A stretch of 64,000 nucleotides of DNA, from positions 106,928,417 through 106,992,416 of the forward strand of contig CM023449.1 of NCBI GenBank assembly GCA_013339765.2, written 5' to 3'. The translations under genes and the position numbers were made by a program. Positions 1 to 13,821 of the stretch are shown here, piece after piece. The notes beneath the pieces were generated by a model. That model was not told the origin of the DNA. It made no database searches and worked only from the letters and a program-made list of their open reading frames with translations. Origin of the DNA: Haemaphysalis longicornis. Taxonomy: Eukaryota > Arthropoda > Arachnida > Ixodida > Ixodidae. Positions within the stretch are counted from its first letter, which is position 1. Each line of letters opens with the position of its first letter.

Positions 1-200
1 TATGAAATTTTACGGATTCTTTGAATAATTCATAAAAAGTGTTTTCACTGCTTGATGCGTTTTTATTACACTTGACTTATTCTCTACGGAGGTCCCCCCG
101 ACAGTTTTCTAACTTCGGGACCTCCTTTGTTTTGTAACAACTTATTCATGTAAATGTTTACATTCCTGAAATAAAGTTTGATTGATTGATTTGATTAATT
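1..200 (+). repeat. 3' end of an unidentified non-LTR retrotransposon
   Basis: Non-coding segment with the layout of a LINE 3' terminus. A perfect 9-bp stem (GGAGGTCCC at 88-96, GGGACCTCC at 117-125) forms a 3' UTR hairpin. AATAAA lies at 170-175, and a short tetranucleotide tail based on TTGA follows from about 178. Hairpin, polyadenylation signal and microsatellite tail together are the usual 3' end of CR1, L2 or RTE-type elements. The coding part lies outside the window, so the family is not assigned. Confidence 0.55.
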
Positions 201-214
201 GGGATGTGGTAAAT

Positions 215-487
215 GAGGGGCTCGGTGATTTAAGACAGGATAAGGGTTGGCAGTCAAGAAAACCTCGGAAAGCAAGGGGGGGAATGCGGTAGGTCATAGA
301 AACAGATCAAGAATTTTTTGAGCCAGAAGGAGCGTGGTGAAATTTTTTGATGGCAGTTTTTCACCACTTTCTACCTGACAAAAAATTCTTCATCTGTTTC
401 TATGGCCTACCGCATTCCCCCCTCTGCTTCCCGTGGTTTCCTTGACTGCCAACCCCTATTCTGTTTTAATTCACCGAGCCCTTTCAA
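215..487. repeat. Inverted pair of SINE-A bodies (fold-back)
   Basis: Two SINE-A body sequences face each other, outer ends outward. The left arm (GGGTTGGCAGTCAAGAAAAC and following) is the reverse complement of the right arm ending CTTGACTGCCAACCCCTATT. Both end on a CGAGCCC-type 3' motif. The tRNA-like heads seen in other SINE-A copies are missing here and the centre is a degenerate AT-rich stretch around 320-375. The pair could extrude as a long hairpin. Confidence 0.6.
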
Positions 488-499
488 TTCCAATATCTG

Positions 500-937
500 A
501 TTCGCTACATGCATAGCGAGGGACTCTCTTCTGGCAGTCTTGGTCCCATAGGTAACTTAAGAGGGTGCAACGCTGGTCGACCACTCTCGAAATGTCGTAG
601 ACACTCGAGTCACGGCCCGGAGGTTAAAAAGAAGGCCTCCTTCACCCCGAGTAATCCCAGTGGTGCTGGCTACCACACCCAAGTGGAGGAAACAAAAAAT
701 ACCGTAACATAAATACTCGAGATAGTGGTGGGAAAGAGCCCCGCCGGTAGCGAAGTGGTCTTCAAACCAGACTGGTATTCTGGAGGGCGCGGGTTCGGAT
801 TCCACCCGCCGGGCATTTTTTCACAACGTTCTTTCTGACTGAAAACATAATTCATCTGTTCCTGTGACCTTCCGGATTCGCCCCTTTGCTTTCCGAGGTT
901 TTCTTGACTGCCAACCCCTATTCTGCATATATATTTT
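500..937 (+). repeat. Composite spacer plus SINE-A copy
   Basis: A tRNA-like head starts at 738 with an A-box-like stretch (TAGCGAAGTGG), an anticodon-arm-like stem and a B-box-like GGTTCGGATTCC, followed by the SINE-A body to about 930 and an AT-rich tail. The 235 bp before it (500-737) is not random flank: the same sequence, about 85-90% similar by eye, precedes a SINE-A copy at 22,918-23,147 on the minus strand. The unit therefore looks like SINE, conserved spacer, SINE. No protein is supported. Confidence 0.6.
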
Positions 938-949
938 TATATAAATATT

Positions 950-1209
950 GTAACGGGGAAGACTAGCCACCATTGACGTAACGCTACCAGCGCAGCTACA
1001 AAGCGGTGAAGTGGAAAGAACAGCCCGCGGAGCGTATTACCTCAAGCGACCTGCATCATTCTCATGGCAAGACTCAAGACCATCAACACCAGTCTGTTGG
1101 CACGAGAGCTGAGCGCACACGGCAGAACCCCTTCGGACACAGCTGAGCCTCTCAGAGCCTCTCAGCGTTTCAACGCCTTGCGGCCGTCCTGCCAATAAAC
1201 CTCGCCATA

Positions 1210-1212
<3 letters not shown>
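950..1212 (+). other. Unassigned segment, possible solo LTR
   Basis: GC-richer, non-coding block between AT tracts. It begins with TGTAACGGGG, similar to the start of the Ty3-3 LTR at 59,900 (TGTAACGAGG), and contains AATAAA near 1,193. A clear CA-ending terminus and target duplication are not visible because the block runs into the TA tract, so a solo LTR is only one reading. Confidence 0.25.
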
Positions 1213-1240
<28 letters not shown>

Positions 1241-1245
1241 TATAG

Positions 1246-1279
<34 letters not shown>

Positions 1280-1304
1280 TATATATCTATATATATATAT
1301 ATAT
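1210..1304. repeat. (TA)n microsatellite
   Basis: About 95 bp of almost pure TA with a few interrupting bases. It separates the LTR-like block from the CR1-like LINE. Confidence 0.95.
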
Positions 1305-1514
1305 TTTAGAACAGAGACGGACGGGACGAGGGATTCCGTGAGGACACATATCAGTTGGCAGCAGCAGTTGGCAGCAGCGGCAGCGGAAGGAGCACACCAC
1401 TCAATTTCTTCGCTTCTGTCTCGCAGGTTTGTGTTTCAATTCAAACAACTGTTGTAAATTTTTAGTCATGCATTTTTTACCGCTGCCCTAACTGCTGCCC
1501 TGTGTTTTTCTTGT

Positions 1515-2317
1515 ATGTTTCTTGCCTTGCCATGTTTTAGAGTAGCCTGTTGTTTCTTGCTCTCTTTAGTCGTAACGGCGAAGGAACTTACGGAGCTGTT
1601 TAAGGAGCTGAAACGTGATATTTTGCTCGAGTTCAAGGAACTACGAGAGAGTTTGGAAAGGGATGTGCTAAAGGACATCAGGGAAATTAACCAGAGCATG
1701 AAGTTCTTCAATGATACTTTTGAAGAAATGAAGGGATCAGTGAGCACTGTAATAAAAGAAAATGTTGAACTAAAGCAGACTGTGGCTACCTTGAAAGTGA
1801 ATGCAAAGCCTTACGCGCAAAACTAAAAGACCAGGAAATCAGGCTCATGCAAAGTGAGCAGTACACGCGCCGCTACAATGTAGAGGTAAAAGGCGTCCCA
1901 AAACAGCCTAAGGAAAGTGTCTTACACATAACAAAAGAACTGGCAAAAGCGCTGGATGGACCTCTCGAAGACGAGGATGCGGAAGTATGTCACCGTGTTA
2001 CGACTGCCGGCAACGCTACTGCGCCGAACATTGTAGTGCAATTTGCAAGCAGGAAAAAACGTGAACTTTTCCTCGAGAAAGCCAAACAGAAAAAGCTAAC
2101 GTCGGAAGACCTCGGGTATGCATCGGATCTCTCAATCTTTGTAAACGAACATCTTTGTCCGGCTATAAAGCGGTTATTCGGTGCGGCAAACGCAAAAAGA
2201 AAGGAAGCAAATTGGAAACACTGCTGTGTCAAGAACGGAAAAATTCTTGTGCGCAAGGAAGATAAATCGCCCACTGCTACCATCACTCATCTGGATGACC
2301 TGGCTGTTATCGTGTAA
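1515..2317 (+). pseudogene. LINE ORF1 protein (coiled coil plus RRM-like), frameshifted
   Basis: ORF1p-type nucleic-acid chaperone, expected to bind LINE RNA in the cytoplasm. The first reading frame (1,515-1,826) has a leucine/charge heptad pattern (ELFKELKRDILLEFKELRES) indicating a coiled coil. The second (1,847-2,317) carries an RRM-like region beginning RYNVEVKGVP and a basic C-terminal domain ending near DDLAVIV. A one-base frame change near 1,800-1,830 separates them, and the right-arm copy has the same break, so the lesion predates the duplication. The first ~24 residues have no counterpart in the right arm. The true start codon is uncertain. Confidence 0.7.
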
Positions 2318-2350
2318 GAATGCTGTGCGCATGTTTCGTGCGTTCCTAGC

Positions 2351-5130
2351 TTGAATCGTATTATGGGGATTCAACCATCGGAAATCCAACAGTTAGTAAG
2401 CACCAGAACACCAGCTATGTCGTTTTTTCATTTGAACGTGCGTTCTTTGGCGAATAAAACAGTCGATATGACAACACTACTTGAAACATTTGGCATGCGT
2501 TTTACCGCAATACTATTAACAGAGACGTGGTATACTTCAGCATCACAAGTGTATTGTCCGGGTGGCTATCAATATTTCTTTCGTAACAGGCATGGTAAAC
2601 GGGGTGGTGGCGTTTTACTTCTTGTTTAGGATTGCGTCGCCTGTGACATAGTCGAAGAATACAGTTTAATTACACCTCATTATGAGTTAGTCACCGTGCG
2701 TTCTAAAAACAGCCTAATCTCAGTTATTTACAGGCCGCCTTCAGGGGATTTAAACCAATTCTTCTCTTTTATTGACCATTTTTTTGATTATGCATTGGAG
2801 CAGAACGTTGACCTCTATTTAGGTGGCGATACAAATATTGACATGCTTGCCAATACAAGTGCACAAAAAGACTTTCAGTCTGTTATAAATGAGCATGGTC
2901 TAAGTAATGTAATAAAAAACCCTACACGAGTTACAGTAGATAGCGCTTCCTTACTTGATGTGTTTATTACGAATATCCCTAACGACTTACTTATGACCGA
3001 TGTTGTATATACTGATATTAGTGATCACCTCGGGATAATGCTGCTTACTGAAAAAAATATTACCCTGAAAAAAAATGCCATGCCAACAAATTATGTACAG
3101 AATATCACCCCAGCAAATTTAGACAGGTTCCGTCGTTTAGTTGCTCTACAAAATTGGAATGCGGCCTACGAGTCAACCAGCAGTTATGCAGCATACTCCA
3201 CTTTTATTGCAATTTTCGAGCAGGTATACGAGTGTTTCCCCATGAAAAAAATTAGTAAACCACCGAAGGCGAGGAAACCTTGGCTCACGTACGAACTACT
3301 TGCCATGATTAAACATAAAAATGAATTGTACACGAAGTTTGTAAAGTCAAGAGATCCAAATGTGCTTAAACAATTTAGGCTGTATCGTAATAAGCTTAAC
3401 TCAAACCTTCGAGCTGCTAGGAATTCGTACTTTATAAATGTTTTCTGGAATGTTGATCAACGACGATCTGATATAATTTGGAGGAAAGTAAATACCCTAT
3501 TGCATCCAAGTAATCGAGCCAGCGTCCCTGACATCGTTGAATATAACGGTGAGAAAGTGAGCGGCGTTGCTTTAGCTAATGCATTTAACAGTTTCTTTAT
3601 TGCACAATCTGACATTGGTAATGTCCCAGCAGTCTCAAGTTTTGAAAATACTTACCTGAAATCAATGCCCCTCATTCCCTGTTTTTTGCCCCCACTACTG
3701 ATGTAGAAGTAGTTTCCTGCATCAATAGTCTAAAGAACACGCACTCAATAGACACTAATGGATTTCAGATCAGACCTATAAAGTATGTTTTAGATTTAAT
3801 ATGCCCAGTTATTACGCACATATATAATTTGATATTGCTGACTGGCGAGTTCCCTAAGGCGATGCAAGCAGCACGTGTAGCACCAGTGTTCAAGACTGGA
3901 GAAAGAAACGTTATTAATAATTATCGCCCTATTTCAATATTGCCAATCTTTTCAAAAGGCATAGAGAAAATATTACATATTAGGGTTACGTCTTATGTTA
4001 GTAAGCATGAGTTCCTTTGTGAGTTTCAAAATGGATTCAGAAAGCACCGTTCCACTGAAACTGCACTTCTGAAGCAAAAAGAAACCATTATTGATGCTTT
4101 TAATCGTAAACAATTAGCAATAGGCATTTATATAGACTTTTCAAAAGCATTCGACCTCATAAATCACTCAATCCTTCTGACCAAATTATATATGTATGGG
4201 GTGAGAGGAATAGCCTACAATTTGTTTAAAACCTATCTTGCGCAGAGAACACAATATGTAGATGTAAACGGGGTTTAAATCTTCTATACATGCTATTAAA
4301 CTGGTGTACCTCAAGGGAGTAGTTTAAGGCCACTTTTGTTCTGTATTTATATTAATGATATTGTCAACTATACTAATAATGCAACTTTTGTGTCTTACGC
4401 CGACGATACTGCAGTTTTTGCTATAGGCAAATCGGAAAAAGAATTAGAAGTACAAAGCAAGAAAATACTGCTTGACTTAGAGAGTTGGGCAGGCGCGAAC
4501 CACCTTCCCATAAATACGAAAAAAACTAATGTTGTCGTGTATTCCCCCAAAGGAAAACAAGTAGCGCCAATAAGTGTAAAGTTAGGCAGTACGCCGATAG
4601 AGATTGTCGATTCTGTAAAAATCCTCGGAGTGATTTTTTCAAAACATTTAACGTGGAACGAGCATATTCAGTATGTACAATCAAAAGCGTCATCTGCTGT
4701 TGGCATTATTGCTCGAATTAGGCATATTTGTCCTGTAAAAGTGAAGATTCTATTGTACAACTCCTTGGTATTCTCGTTGTTTTCTTACTGCAGCCTTGTG
4801 TGGTGCAAGACGGGCGTGTCCAATTTGACAAAGCTACATCTATTACAAAAAAAAGCTGTTCGCTACATAGCTAACGTTCACTTCCTGTATCCCACTAAGA
4901 ACCTTTTTTTGAAGTACGACATTCTTTCAGCGTACTCCTTGTATAATTATAGGCTGTTGGTAATCTACAAACGATTTGTACAGTGTAATGAAAACATCCT
5001 AACCGTGCTAGCTCAACTGGGACAAAACACCCATGTTCGACAAACACGTCACATGGAGAGATGGATAGTGCCGACACCACACGCTTACATGTCCAACAAT
5101 CTTTACGGTACACATTGCCTGTTCTGTTAA
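2351..5130 (+). pseudogene. CR1-like ORF2: endonuclease plus reverse transcriptase, broken
   Basis: Encodes the LINE polyprotein that nicks target DNA and primes reverse transcription on it. Seen in order: endonuclease start (FHLNVRSLANK), the LTETW motif with catalytic Glu, VIYRPPSG, GGDTNID, and SDHLG near the endonuclease end (2,351-3,050); then RT motifs NNYRPISILP, GFRKHRST, IYIDFSKAFD, and SYADD at about 4,395; then the thumb and C-terminal region to 5,130. An in-frame TAG near 2,627 splits the endonuclease and is present in both arms. Frame breaks lie near 3,700, 4,275 and 4,310. No RNase H domain is seen. Confidence 0.8.
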
Positions 5131-5478
5131 ATAGGCTAGTTAAAGAAAACTTTGACCCCATATGTAATGCAAACGGTAACATTAGATGGTTTTGTGAGCG
5201 CAAGTTGTGTTTTTTTTCTTTTTTTTGTGTTGTTGTTGTTGTATTGTGGTTTATGCGGTTGTTGTTGTTGTTGTTTTCTTTTAAGTGAAAGAACCTCACT
5301 TTCTGTGTTATTGCATGAAGTGGTAGTATGCAATATGTTTTTCAAATTGTGCGTGTAACCTAAGCTCTCTCCGCTAAGCTGTTAACAAAAAGGGGGTCGG
5401 GGCCCCGTCAAGCTGTTCAAACAGCTTTTTGTCTCGCCTCCTCCTGTAAAAAAGAAAATAAAAGAATGAATGAATGAA

Positions 5479-5850
5479 GTTGCAGTCCTTATTGCCAGTG
5501 CTGTATGGCGTTTTAAACAGTGTTTTTATAGTGCCGAATGAGGTATGATTGCCTTTTTTTATGCAGGAATAAATAATTGAAATTCAAGTCGAGAAAAAAT
5601 GTGCCGTTTTTTTCCGAAAGCGGGAATCGAACCCACAACCTCCGCATAACGCGTGCGGTGCACCGCACTCGTTATGCGGAGGTTGTGGGTTCGATTCCCG
5701 CTTTCGGAAAAAAACGACACATTTTTTCTCGACTTGAATTTTCAATTATTTATTCGTGCATAAAAAAAAGGCAATCATACTTCATTCGGCACTATAAAAA
5801 CACTGTTTAAAACGCCAAACAGCACTGACAATAAGGACTGCACTTTGATA
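5479..5850. repeat. Inverted pair of SINE-B (left copy)
   Basis: Two SINE-B copies meet head to head at a near-perfect palindrome centred on GTGCAC at about 5,659-5,664. Each half has the 3' part of a tRNA-like gene: an anticodon-arm-like stem (CCGCA/TGCGG), then the B-box GGTTCGATTCC, then a body ending GACTGCA before a TA tail. The A-box half is missing from both. The structure matches the right-arm copy at 55,155-55,520. Confidence 0.8.
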
Positions 5851-5892
5851 TATATATATATATATATTATATATATCTATATATATATATAT
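5851..5892. repeat. (TA)n microsatellite
   Basis: TA tract between the SINE-B tail and the outer LTR of the left Ty3-1 copy. The LTR starts immediately after it. Confidence 0.95.
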
Positions 5893-6291
5893 TGTAGCGT
5901 TATGTAGGGGTTCGCTACTCGTAAGCATTAGTTTAATGCCAGAATTAGGCTTAAATCACAGAGCTAATGCGAAGCCAGTACCGAGCGGGACACAACAAAA
6001 ACGAGTTCGTCTTCTTTCACTTCCATGCGCCAGAACACGCGCATCTGGTTTCATGCTGTGGTGGGATTGGCGGCATTGATAGCTCAGTGTAGAGCTCCTT
6101 TCTAGGCTGTCGACTGAATCGATGGGCCCATTGGCATTGCCCCTCTTCTAAGATAGCATCGTCTCGATGCTAAGGCTGTGGCTGTAGACGATCATAGCAA
6201 AACGAGATGGCGCAGCGGGTTGCCGTCAAACTGGTAACACGACAGTTTTGGCGTCAGCCAAAATTTCTCGCTCTTGTTGATGAGGGTGAGG

Positions 6292-9200
6292 TCAGTTTCT
6301 GTCATAGTAAGGCTTCATTCGCACGACGTGTACGACCTCGGAAGTTGTCCTGCGTCGCGAGGAAGAAGCGCTACTGTCCGGTATAACTTCGTAATTGACG
6401 TCACTTAGGCGGCGCACGACCTTATATGGGCCAAAGTACCGACGCAGTAGTTTTTCTGAACGTCCGCGCGCGCGCACTGGTGTCAAATCCCAGACAGCGT
6501 CTCCGGGCTCAGTAAAACACCAACCGCCTGTGCTGATTGTAGCGAGCTGCGTCGGCGCACTGCTGACGTTGGATCCGCTGGCGTGCTAGCTGGCGTGCTT
6601 CCCTCCGCTTTTTGCACGAAGTTATCAATGTCCATGTTCTCTTCGTCTTCATGAACCGGTAGCATGGAATCTAAGGTAGTAGTAATGGTGCGGCCGTAAA
6701 CTAATTGGAAAGGAGTAATTGCTGTGGTCTCCTGAACTGCCGTGTTGTTAGGCGAACGTGGCGTATGGCAAAATGTCGTCCCAGGTTTTGTGCTCCACGT
6801 CTACATACATGGAAAGCATGTCGGCGAGGGTCTGTTTAGTCTCTCCGTCAATGCCGTTGGTCTGCGGATGGTATGCAGTAGTCCGCCTGTGGGTGGTGTG
6901 CGTCAGCATCATAACGGACTGCATGAGGTCCGCCGTGAAAGCTGTACCTCGGTCTGTTATGACGACCTGTGGTGCCCCATGCCTCAAAACGACGTTGTGC
7001 ACAAAAAACTGTGCTACCTCAGCCGAGGTTGCTCGTACGAAAGCCGCTGTCTCCGCATACCGTGTGAGGTAGTTAGTCGCGACCACGATCCATCGATTAC
7101 CCTTCGTCGACGTTGGAAATGGCCCCAGCAAGTCTATGCCGACTTGTTGAAAAGGCGCATTAGGTGGCTTGATCGGTTGAAGTAGCCCTGCCAGTTTCAG
7201 AGGTGGAGTCTTCCTTCTCTGGCAGTCGCGGCAGGTCTTTACATAGTGCTGAACTGTATGCAACAATTTGGGCCAATAGTACTTTCGACGAATCCTCGCT
7301 AGAGTACAGCTAACACCCAGATGCCCTGCCGAGGTTTCGTCGTGACAGGCGTACAAAATTTCGGGCCGCATGACTGTTGGTATGACCAGTAGGAACGAGT
7401 TCCTTCGTATCCCCAAAATTCCGTTTGTAGAGTACGCCGTTCCGAAGACGGAATGACGAGATGTTCCGGGTAAATGCACGTGGAACACGGACATCGAGGC
7501 CTTCTAAATGCTGTATAAGCAGCAGCAGGTCAGGGTCGGCGCGTTTGGAGTTGGGCTATTTGGGAGTCGGTAACGGCCCAAGGAAGGGAACGTCGTCGTC
7601 GGCTTCTGGGCTCGCTGAATCGATGGGCTCCCGGGACAAGCAGTCAGCGTCACTGTGCTTACGTCCCGACTTGTACACTACTGTCATGTCATAGTCTTGC
7701 AACCGCAGGCTCCATCGAGCGAGGCGTCCAGATGGGTCCTTCAGGTTTGCAAGCCAGCACAACGAGTGGTGATCGCTGACAACTTTAACGGCCTGCCATA
7801 AAGATACGGTCGGAACTTGATGATGGCCCAGACGACGGCAAGGCACTCCTTTTCAGTCGTGGAGTAATTCAACTCCGCTTTCGAAAGAGTTTCGACTGGC
7901 GTAGGCTAGAACTCTTTCAGCTCCGTCTTGCCATTGAACGAGGACGGCGCCGAGTCCGACGTTACTGGCGTCCGTGTGGATTTCCGTATCCGCATTTTCG
8001 TCGACATGGGCAAGTATTGGCGCTGTTTGTAATCGGTCTCGCAGGTCATTGAAGGCCACTTCTTGTTCCTCTTGCCACGCAAATGGGACGTCATCCTTGG
8101 TCAGTCGGTCAGTGGTTCCGCAATATCCGAGAAATTTTCGACGAAGCGCCTGTAATACGCAGCAAGGCCCAGAAAGCGCCTGACGGCCTTTTTATCAGCT
8201 GGTCTCGGAAAACCTTGCAACAGCTGCCGTCTTTTCAGGATCTGGGGAGACTCCTTCGGAGCTAATAACATGCCCTAGAAAACCGCAGCTGCTTGTAGCC
8301 AAAGTTGCATTTTCCAGGTTTTATAGTTAATTTAGCCGATTTGACGGCTTCGAGGCACCAGTCGCAACCGTGTTTAGATGTTCTTCGAATGTTGCGCAGA
8401 ACACTATGACATCGTCAAGGTAAACGAGGCATGAGTGCCACTTGAGACGGCCAAGACAGAATCCATCATTCGCTGGAACGTAGCGGGTGCTGAGCATAGA
8501 CCGAATGGGAGGACTTGAACTCGTATAGCCCATCGGGTGTGACAAACGCGGTCTTCTCGCGGTCTCTCTCGTCAACCTCGATCTGCCAGTATCCGCTTTT
8601 AAGATCTAAGAACGAGAAATATTTTGCAGTGCGCAACCGGTCCAAGGCATCGTCTATGCGCGGGAGCGGATAAACGTCTTTTTTTGTAACACGATTCAGT
8701 TTCCTGTAATCGACACAGAAGAGCAGAGTTTGTCTTTCTTCTCGACTAGCACCACAGGGGATGCCCACGGACTTTTCGATGGTTGGATGTCATCGTCTTG
8801 TAGCATTTCTTTTACTTGATTCTGGATGGTTTCAGGCTCCTTGTAGGATACGCGGTATGGGTGTTGGCATAGCGGCTTTGTTGCTTCGTCTACAATGATG
8901 CGGTGCTTGGCAACAGGGGTTTGTCCGACCTTTGAAGCAGTTGAGAAACACTCACGGAAATCCCAGAGGAGGTCTGTCAGCTGCTTTTTCTGTTCCGGCG
9001 AGAGGTCTGGGTTAATGTTAATTATTCCCACGACGTCTTTCGGGGCCGATACATCGGTCCGGTCTGTCCCCTCTGCATGTAGTTCTGTCAACTGAACAAA
9101 CTCGTACAGCGAGGCGATGGCGGTTCCTTTTGCGACGTGTTGGAGCCTGTTTCCAAAGTTTGTTAGCACAACACTGTTGCAGCCGTCACACAAGTGGACA

Positions 9201-9409
9201 AGGCTCCTTGCAACACAGATTTCTTTTTCTAAAAGCAAGTTCGTCTTGCCTTCCACTAATCGTTCGCCACATTCGGGCACGTCCCCTTTCACGAAGACGA
9301 CGACACTACTGCGGGGTGGCACCACTACGTTGTCGTCGACTACGCGGAGGACGCGGACTTCCCCTTCTGCGTCGTTTGTAGCGATGGCTCCTGCTGTCGA
9401 GAATGTCAC
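6292..9409 (-). pseudogene. Ty3-1 pol (RT, RNase H, integrase), left copy, fragmented
   Basis: Pieces read leftward. The linker and RT N-terminus are in 9,409-8,696, RT FCVDYRKLNR and FLDLKSGYWQ in 8,768-8,466, VYLDDVIVF in 8,575-8,327. RNase H pieces lie in 8,059-7,556. Integrase, with its zinc-binding HHCC, GIDLLGPFP and TDRGTAF motifs, is in 7,494-6,748, and the GPY-type C-terminus ends at 6,292. At least seven frame breaks are visible. Two points that are broken on the right are intact here: the protease-RT linker at about 9,310 and the VWDLTPV region near 6,490. Lesions are thus partly private to each arm. Confidence 0.8.
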
Positions 9410-9708
9410 TGTAGATGTTTGCGGTCAATGACGGCGCCGTTTGCTTGTAGGAAGTCGATGCCTAGTATTACATCCATGGAACACTCTGGAAGTACGATGA
9501 AGTCAGCGACGTAGGTGTAGCCACGGATGCCGACCCTAGCTGTGCAACGACCTGTAGGCGCGATCAGATGACCACCCGCGGTGCGAATGTGGGGTCCGTT
9601 CCAGTGCGTGAGAACCTTCTTGAGCTCCTCGGCCAGGTTGCTGCTGATTACCGAGTAGTCGGCACCTGTGTCCACTAGCGCGGTAACGTCATAACCATCA
9701 ATAGTCAC
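9410..9708 (-). pseudogene. Ty3-1 aspartic protease, left copy
   Basis: Retropepsin-like domain with the catalytic triplet in ALVDTGADYSVIS and the C-terminal hydrophobic-Gly motif VILGIDFL. It would cleave the element's polyprotein in virus-like particles. The frame is interrupted at about 9,420 (HLQ end) by an indel relative to the right-arm copy, which reads on here. Confidence 0.75.
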
Positions 9709-9848
9709 GGCAAGATTCGATGTGGCTCGTTTTTGTTTTCGGTCGGTTTCTGTCCTGCGTCGGTTCTATAGCGGTACGTCGTCGAGAGCATCGTGGAGGA
9801 TCTTCACAGGCTTCCCGTTCAGGGACCCACCTCCACAGGCCGCTGGTC

Positions 9849-11287
9849 TCAGTTTTCCCGACGCGGGCTCTGCGAGCGGCGCCCGGGTGAGCTGGAGGGG
9901 CGACGAGGGCTTGGCGACCGGTAACGATAAGGTGACGACGACGGCCTTGTTTCCTCACGACTAGACGACGACCAATTATGCTGTGCAAGCAGGGTACTCC
10001 TGAATTTCAGGTGGCGTTCACCGTTTCGCGGGCAGGGTGCGTTGGGGATGAAAACCGCGGAGACCGGCACGGCGGTACGGGCAGGACCTGTACAGATGGC
10101 TGGCTTTCACCACAATGAAACACAGTGGCCGGCTATCCGGTGCACGCCACAAATCCGTCTTCCGAATGGTCGCCGGGGTGCGTCGATATCCCGGCTGGCG
10201 AGGGGCCATGGCGCTGTCACCAGACGCGGCATAGGTGGCGGCAGGCGTTGGGGCGGCGAAGTTCCGAGTGGCGCTACGGAGAAGGGCGTTGCGACGGCGA
10301 CGTTCGGAGCGGCGTACGGGATGTGTCCTGGAGAGCGGCTGGCGTATGTAGCGGAGCTGCGAGATGCCGGCATGTCGAGTTCAGCTGGTTCCTGAACCGC
10401 TTGCCGCACTTCTTCTCGAACTACTTGTGATAGCGAGTCATATGTCTGCAAAGCCGGTGGCAGCTGCGGTCGGCGAAGTTCTTCCCGAACTACCTAACGA
10501 ATGAGCTCACGCAATGCGTCTGGGCTGGTGGCCAAGGCAGCGGAGAGTACGGCCACCGACGTGCAGCTTTGACTGCGGCCATACTGTCTGGAGCGCTGCT
10601 CCAGGCGTAATTTCCATGGTCGACGCTTCATTGATAAACTCGATAACGGTACGCGGAGGGTTGCGCACTAGCCCGGCAAACAGCTCCTGCGTAACGCCTT
10701 GCATAAGGTGACGGAGCTTCTTGTCCTCGGCCATGTTTGGGGTCAGCACGCCCGAAAAGGCGGGACATGTCTTCGTAATACATGGTCACGCTCTCATTGG
10801 GACGCTGATTTCTTGTGTATAGCGCAGCTTCGGCCTTTTCCCTGCGGTCGCCTCTGGCATAGGCATGCCAGAAACCGAGTGCGAAATTCGTCCCAGGTTG
10901 GGAACTCCCTTTCCGTGGTTCTCGAACCACGTCCATCGCGTGGTGGTCGAGCGAGAAATACACTTGTCGCCGTGTCATCAGTGCATTCCCATCCATTAAA
11001 GCTCGCGACGCGCTCATAGAGGTCAAGCCAGTCTTCTGCGTCCTCAAAGACATTGCCGTTGAATATTGGCGGCGTTCGCGGCTGATGGATGACAAATGAC
11101 CTGGGACGGCATAGTCGGTCTGCGTCGTAGTTGAGGTCATGATTTGTGTTTTCGCTGCCCGGGTTGTCGCCGGCAGCAGTCCGAATTCAGGTGAAGCACC
11201 TTGGAGTCGACGACTGCTGCGTTGGTGAACGGGAGTCAGCTCCGTGCGAGGCGCTTCGTCTCCAGCAACGCTGTCGTCTTGTGGCAT
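9849..11287 (-). pseudogene. Ty3-1 gag, left copy, fragmented
   Basis: Starts at 11,287 with MPQDDSVAGD. The capsid-like Retrotrans_gag region and the C-terminal arginine/serine-rich tail can be followed to 9,849, but in several frames. The zinc knuckle is destroyed near 10,110 by two one-base homopolymer differences from the right copy, where CFHCGEASHLYRSC is intact. The in-frame stop between capsid and knuckle seen on the right is also present here. Confidence 0.75.
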
Positions 11288-11568
11288 ACGGGGTCACAAC
11301 CCGCCACCCTCCACCAAAAATGTAGCGTTATGTAGGGGTTCGCTACTCGTAAGCAATTAGTTTAATGCCAGAATTAGGCTTAAAATCACAGAGCTAATGG
11401 CGATGCCAGTACCGAGCGGGACACACACAAAAACGAGTTTCGTCTTCTTTCACTTCCATGCGCCAGAACACGCGCATCTGGTTTCGTGCTGTGGTGGGAT
11501 TGGCGGCATTGATAGTCTTCAGTGTAGAGCTCCTTTCTAGGCTGTCGCTGAATCGATGGGCCGTGGGA

Positions 11569-13400
<1,832 letters not shown>

Positions 13401-13821
13401 TGCCGCGCGGGCTGCAAGTTCAGACAATGGGGGAAACTGGACAACCGCGGCTTGAAAAGAAAGGGAAGAGTATACAGTAAGGTATTCAGTGGCTGGGAGA
13501 CTGGTTCGGGGGGAAGCGAAGATGGGTGTGCCCCCCGCGGATGAAGAGAATAGATAGGGGGCGCAATAGAGCATTTCACAGAAGCTAGCAATTGAACAGG
13601 AAATAGGTAGGGTCACAAAAGGTTAAACATGAATAGATCACAAAGAGTTAAACATTCTTAAGTGGTGGTGGGAACGAGGCCTCCTTCCCCAGGACAAATG
13701 GCATTGTTGAGCCGCATTAGGCTAATAAATCTGCTGTATTAGGAGAGTTTTGCGAATTCTGATGGCAAACTCGAGGGTAGGAATAATGAACATAGTTATA
13801 AAAATTATGAAGCGGCTAATT

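Larger units (their letters stand above)
1310..5478 (+). mobile_element. CR1-like non-LTR retrotransposon, left copy
   Basis: Near full-length LINE: a probable 5' UTR (about 1,310-1,514), a two-part ORF1 (coiled coil then RRM-like), ORF2 with AP-endonuclease and RT, and a long 3' UTR. The 3' end has a G/C-rich run near 5,390, a small hairpin (AAGCTGTT/AACAGCTT), AATAAA at about 5,457 and a GAAT tail to 5,478. The RT type (YADD) and lack of RNase H fit CR1/L2-type elements. The copy is dead because of frame breaks. It abuts an inverted SINE-B pair. Confidence 0.8.
5893..11567 (-). mobile_element. Ty3-type LTR retrotransposon (Ty3-1), left copy, minus strand
   Basis: Complete structure on the minus strand: 5' LTR 11,321-11,567, PBS-like TGGTGGAGGGTGCGGG complement at 11,301-11,316, gag, protease, RT, RNase H and integrase, a purine tract next to the 3' LTR (about 6,137-6,150), and 3' LTR 5,893-6,136. 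LTRs begin TGCC and end GCTACA. Gene order protease-RT-RNase H-integrase defines the Ty3 lineage. (TA)n lies at both outer ends, so insertion was probably into a TA tract. Reading frames are more fragmented than in the right-arm copy. Confidence 0.88.

Noticed and set aside
950..1212. Confident solo LTR call
   Set aside because: Only the first bases resemble a Ty3-3 LTR; the 3' terminus and target duplication are lost in the TA tract.
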